Shown one piece after another: positions 5,553 to 6,271 of a stretch of DNA of 6,271 bases. The translations under genes and the position numbers were made by a program. This DNA is from Gemmatimonadota bacterium. Its GTDB lineage: Bacteria; Gemmatimonadota; Gemmatimonadetes; Longimicrobiales; UBA6960. Under the pieces are notes generated by a model. That model had not been told where the DNA came from, made no database searches, and worked only from the letters and a program-made list of their open reading frames with translations. Position 1 is the stretch's first letter; each line of letters opens with the position of its first letter. Location of the stretch: NCBI GenBank assembly GCA_022564535.1, contig JADFLD010000138.1, positions 1 to 6,271 of the forward strand, read 5' to 3'.

Positions 5553-5747
5553 CGGCGACTTGCCATCGACTCGAAATTCAGCCGGAGGCGCAACGACTTG
5601 CACAGGTGACAGCTCTCGGATCGGATTCCAAACGGGCCCAACGATAACCGTGCGCGAGTGGGCCCACCACCGGCCCCTGGCGTCACGCCACAACGCACCG
5701 CAACGTGAGCGATTCCTGACCGGACCCCGTCGAAAAGAGACGCCACC
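5553..5747. promoter_or_regulatory. Divergent promoter region between the MFS transporter and GGT genes
   Basis: This 195-bp non-coding spacer must hold promoters for both divergent genes. No strong consensus promoter is visible. The best + strand candidate is TTGCAC (5598-5603) with TCGGAT (5621-5626) 17 bases later, only three of six in the -10. No Crp-type TGTGA-N6-TCACA palindrome was found. Confidence 0.5.
5634..5665. repeat. Inverted repeat GGGCCCA-N18-TGGGCCC in the divergent promoter region
   Basis: Perfect 7-bp arms at 5634-5640 and 5659-5665 are separated by 18 bases, so the arm centres lie 25 bp apart, about two and a half helical turns. Each arm contains the palindrome GGGCCC, so the pair can also be read as a direct repeat. 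The position between divergent genes is suited to an operator, perhaps for the Crp-family protein encoded downstream of the transporter. That link is speculative. Confidence 0.35.
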
Positions 5748-6271
5748 ATGCACCAGTCCCGCATACGAATCACATTCGCCGCTACGCTCGCCCTCGCGGC
5801 CGCATGCACGACATCGGACGCGCGCCCCGACGACGTCCGCACCTTTTCGACGACAAGCTACGCGCCCCAGAATCGGCCGGATGTGCGGGGAACTACGGGT
5901 GCGGTGTCCGCCGGACACCCGCTCGCGGCCCAGGCCGGCCTGACGGTGCTCAAGGACGGGGGCACGGCCACCGACGCCATCATCGCGATGGCTGCCGTGC
6001 TGGCTGTCGTGCGCCCTCACATGAACGGAATCGGTGGAGACGCGTTCGGGATCTTCTACGACGGCGAAACCGGCGAGGTCACGGCCCTCAACGCGAGTGG
6101 ACGCTCCGGCGCCTTGGCCACGCCGGAATTCTTCGCGGCCGCTGGCTTCGACGAAGTCCCCCAGTCGGGCGGCCTCGCCGTGAGCGTTCCCGGCGCGGTG
6201 GCGGGCTGGGTCGATGCGCACGACCGCTTCGGCACGAAGCCGTTTCGGAGCTTGCTCGAACCTGCAATCCA
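5748..6271 (+). CDS. Gamma-glutamyltransferase family protein, N-terminal part (3' partial)
   Basis: The frame opens at ATG 5748 and is still open at the window edge, giving 174 residues. Residues 1-20 (MHQSR, a hydrophobic core, then LAAAC with Cys20) look like a secretion signal, possibly a lipoprotein signal, although the -3 residue is Ala rather than Leu. The mature part carries gamma-glutamyltranspeptidase N-terminal features: GAVSAGHPLAAQAGLTVLKDGGTATDAIIAM (about 51-81), the family signature HMNGIGGDAFGIFYD (91-105), LNASGRSG (114-121) with the conserved Arg119, then GLAVSVPGAVAGW. These Ntn-hydrolases cleave themselves and remove or transfer the gamma-glutamyl group of glutathione and related compounds, usually in the periplasm. 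The catalytic Thr and C-terminal half lie outside, so activity cannot be judged. The GIGGDAF and NASGR forms suggest the GGT-like branch rather than classical E. coli Ggt. A weak AAGAGA precedes the start. Confidence 0.86.
   Translation, partial: MHQSRIRITFAATLALAAACTTSDARPDDVRTFSTTSYAPQNRPDVRGTTGAVSAGHPLAAQAGLTVLKDGGTATDAIIAMAAVLAVVRPHMNGIGGDAFGIFYDGETGEVTALNASGRSGALATPEFFAAAGFDEVPQSGGLAVSVPGAVAGWVDAHDRFGTKPFRSLLEPAI

Noticed and set aside
5742..5750. GCCACCATG, a Kozak-like context at the GGT start
   Set aside because: Kozak sequences act in eukaryotes; everything else in the window is bacterial, so this is coincidence.
5553..6221. Open - strand frame extending the MFS gene by over 200 residues
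   Set aside because: The translation is low-complexity Arg/Gly-rich, has no transporter features, and is antisense to the well-supported GGT gene. Long antisense frames are common in GC-rich DNA.

Overview
The window is GC-rich, roughly 60-65% by eye, and tightly packed with genes. Lipoprotein signals and an RlpA-type envelope protein point to a diderm (Gram-negative type) bacterium. The gene content would suit Gemmatimonadota or a similar high-GC environmental lineage, but this is a guess and no marker gene here settles it.

Left part (1-2729, + strand): five closely packed genes that look like one operon. They are the C-terminus of a flippase-like/LPG-synthase-type membrane protein, a polyprenol-phosphate-mannose-synthase-like glycosyltransferase, a class I SAM methyltransferase, a CYTH/triphosphate tunnel protein and an RlpA-family lipoprotein. 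Neighbouring genes overlap or lie within 10 bp, which suggests translational coupling. The theme is lipid-linked sugars and the cell envelope.

Centre (2730-2861): a 132-bp gap between convergent genes. It holds a conspicuous AT-rich 28-bp element at 2782-2809 with the 11-6-11 layout of a XerC/XerD recombination site (dif). This is the most notable feature of the window. If it is the chromosomal dif, the window lies at the replication terminus. The gene directions fit: genes to the left run rightward toward the site and the next three to the right run leftward toward it.

Right part (2862-5552, - strand): a membrane-anchored TPR protein, a Crp/Fnr-family regulator and a Fsr-like major facilitator transporter. 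The last two are only 13 bp apart and probably form a transporter-regulator unit. A 195-bp divergent spacer (5553-5747) with a GGGCCCA/TGGGCCC inverted repeat separates the transporter from a + strand gamma-glutamyltransferase-family gene. That gene starts at 5748, has a possible lipoprotein signal, and runs off the right edge.

No tRNA, rRNA, CRISPR array, insertion sequence or prophage gene was seen.
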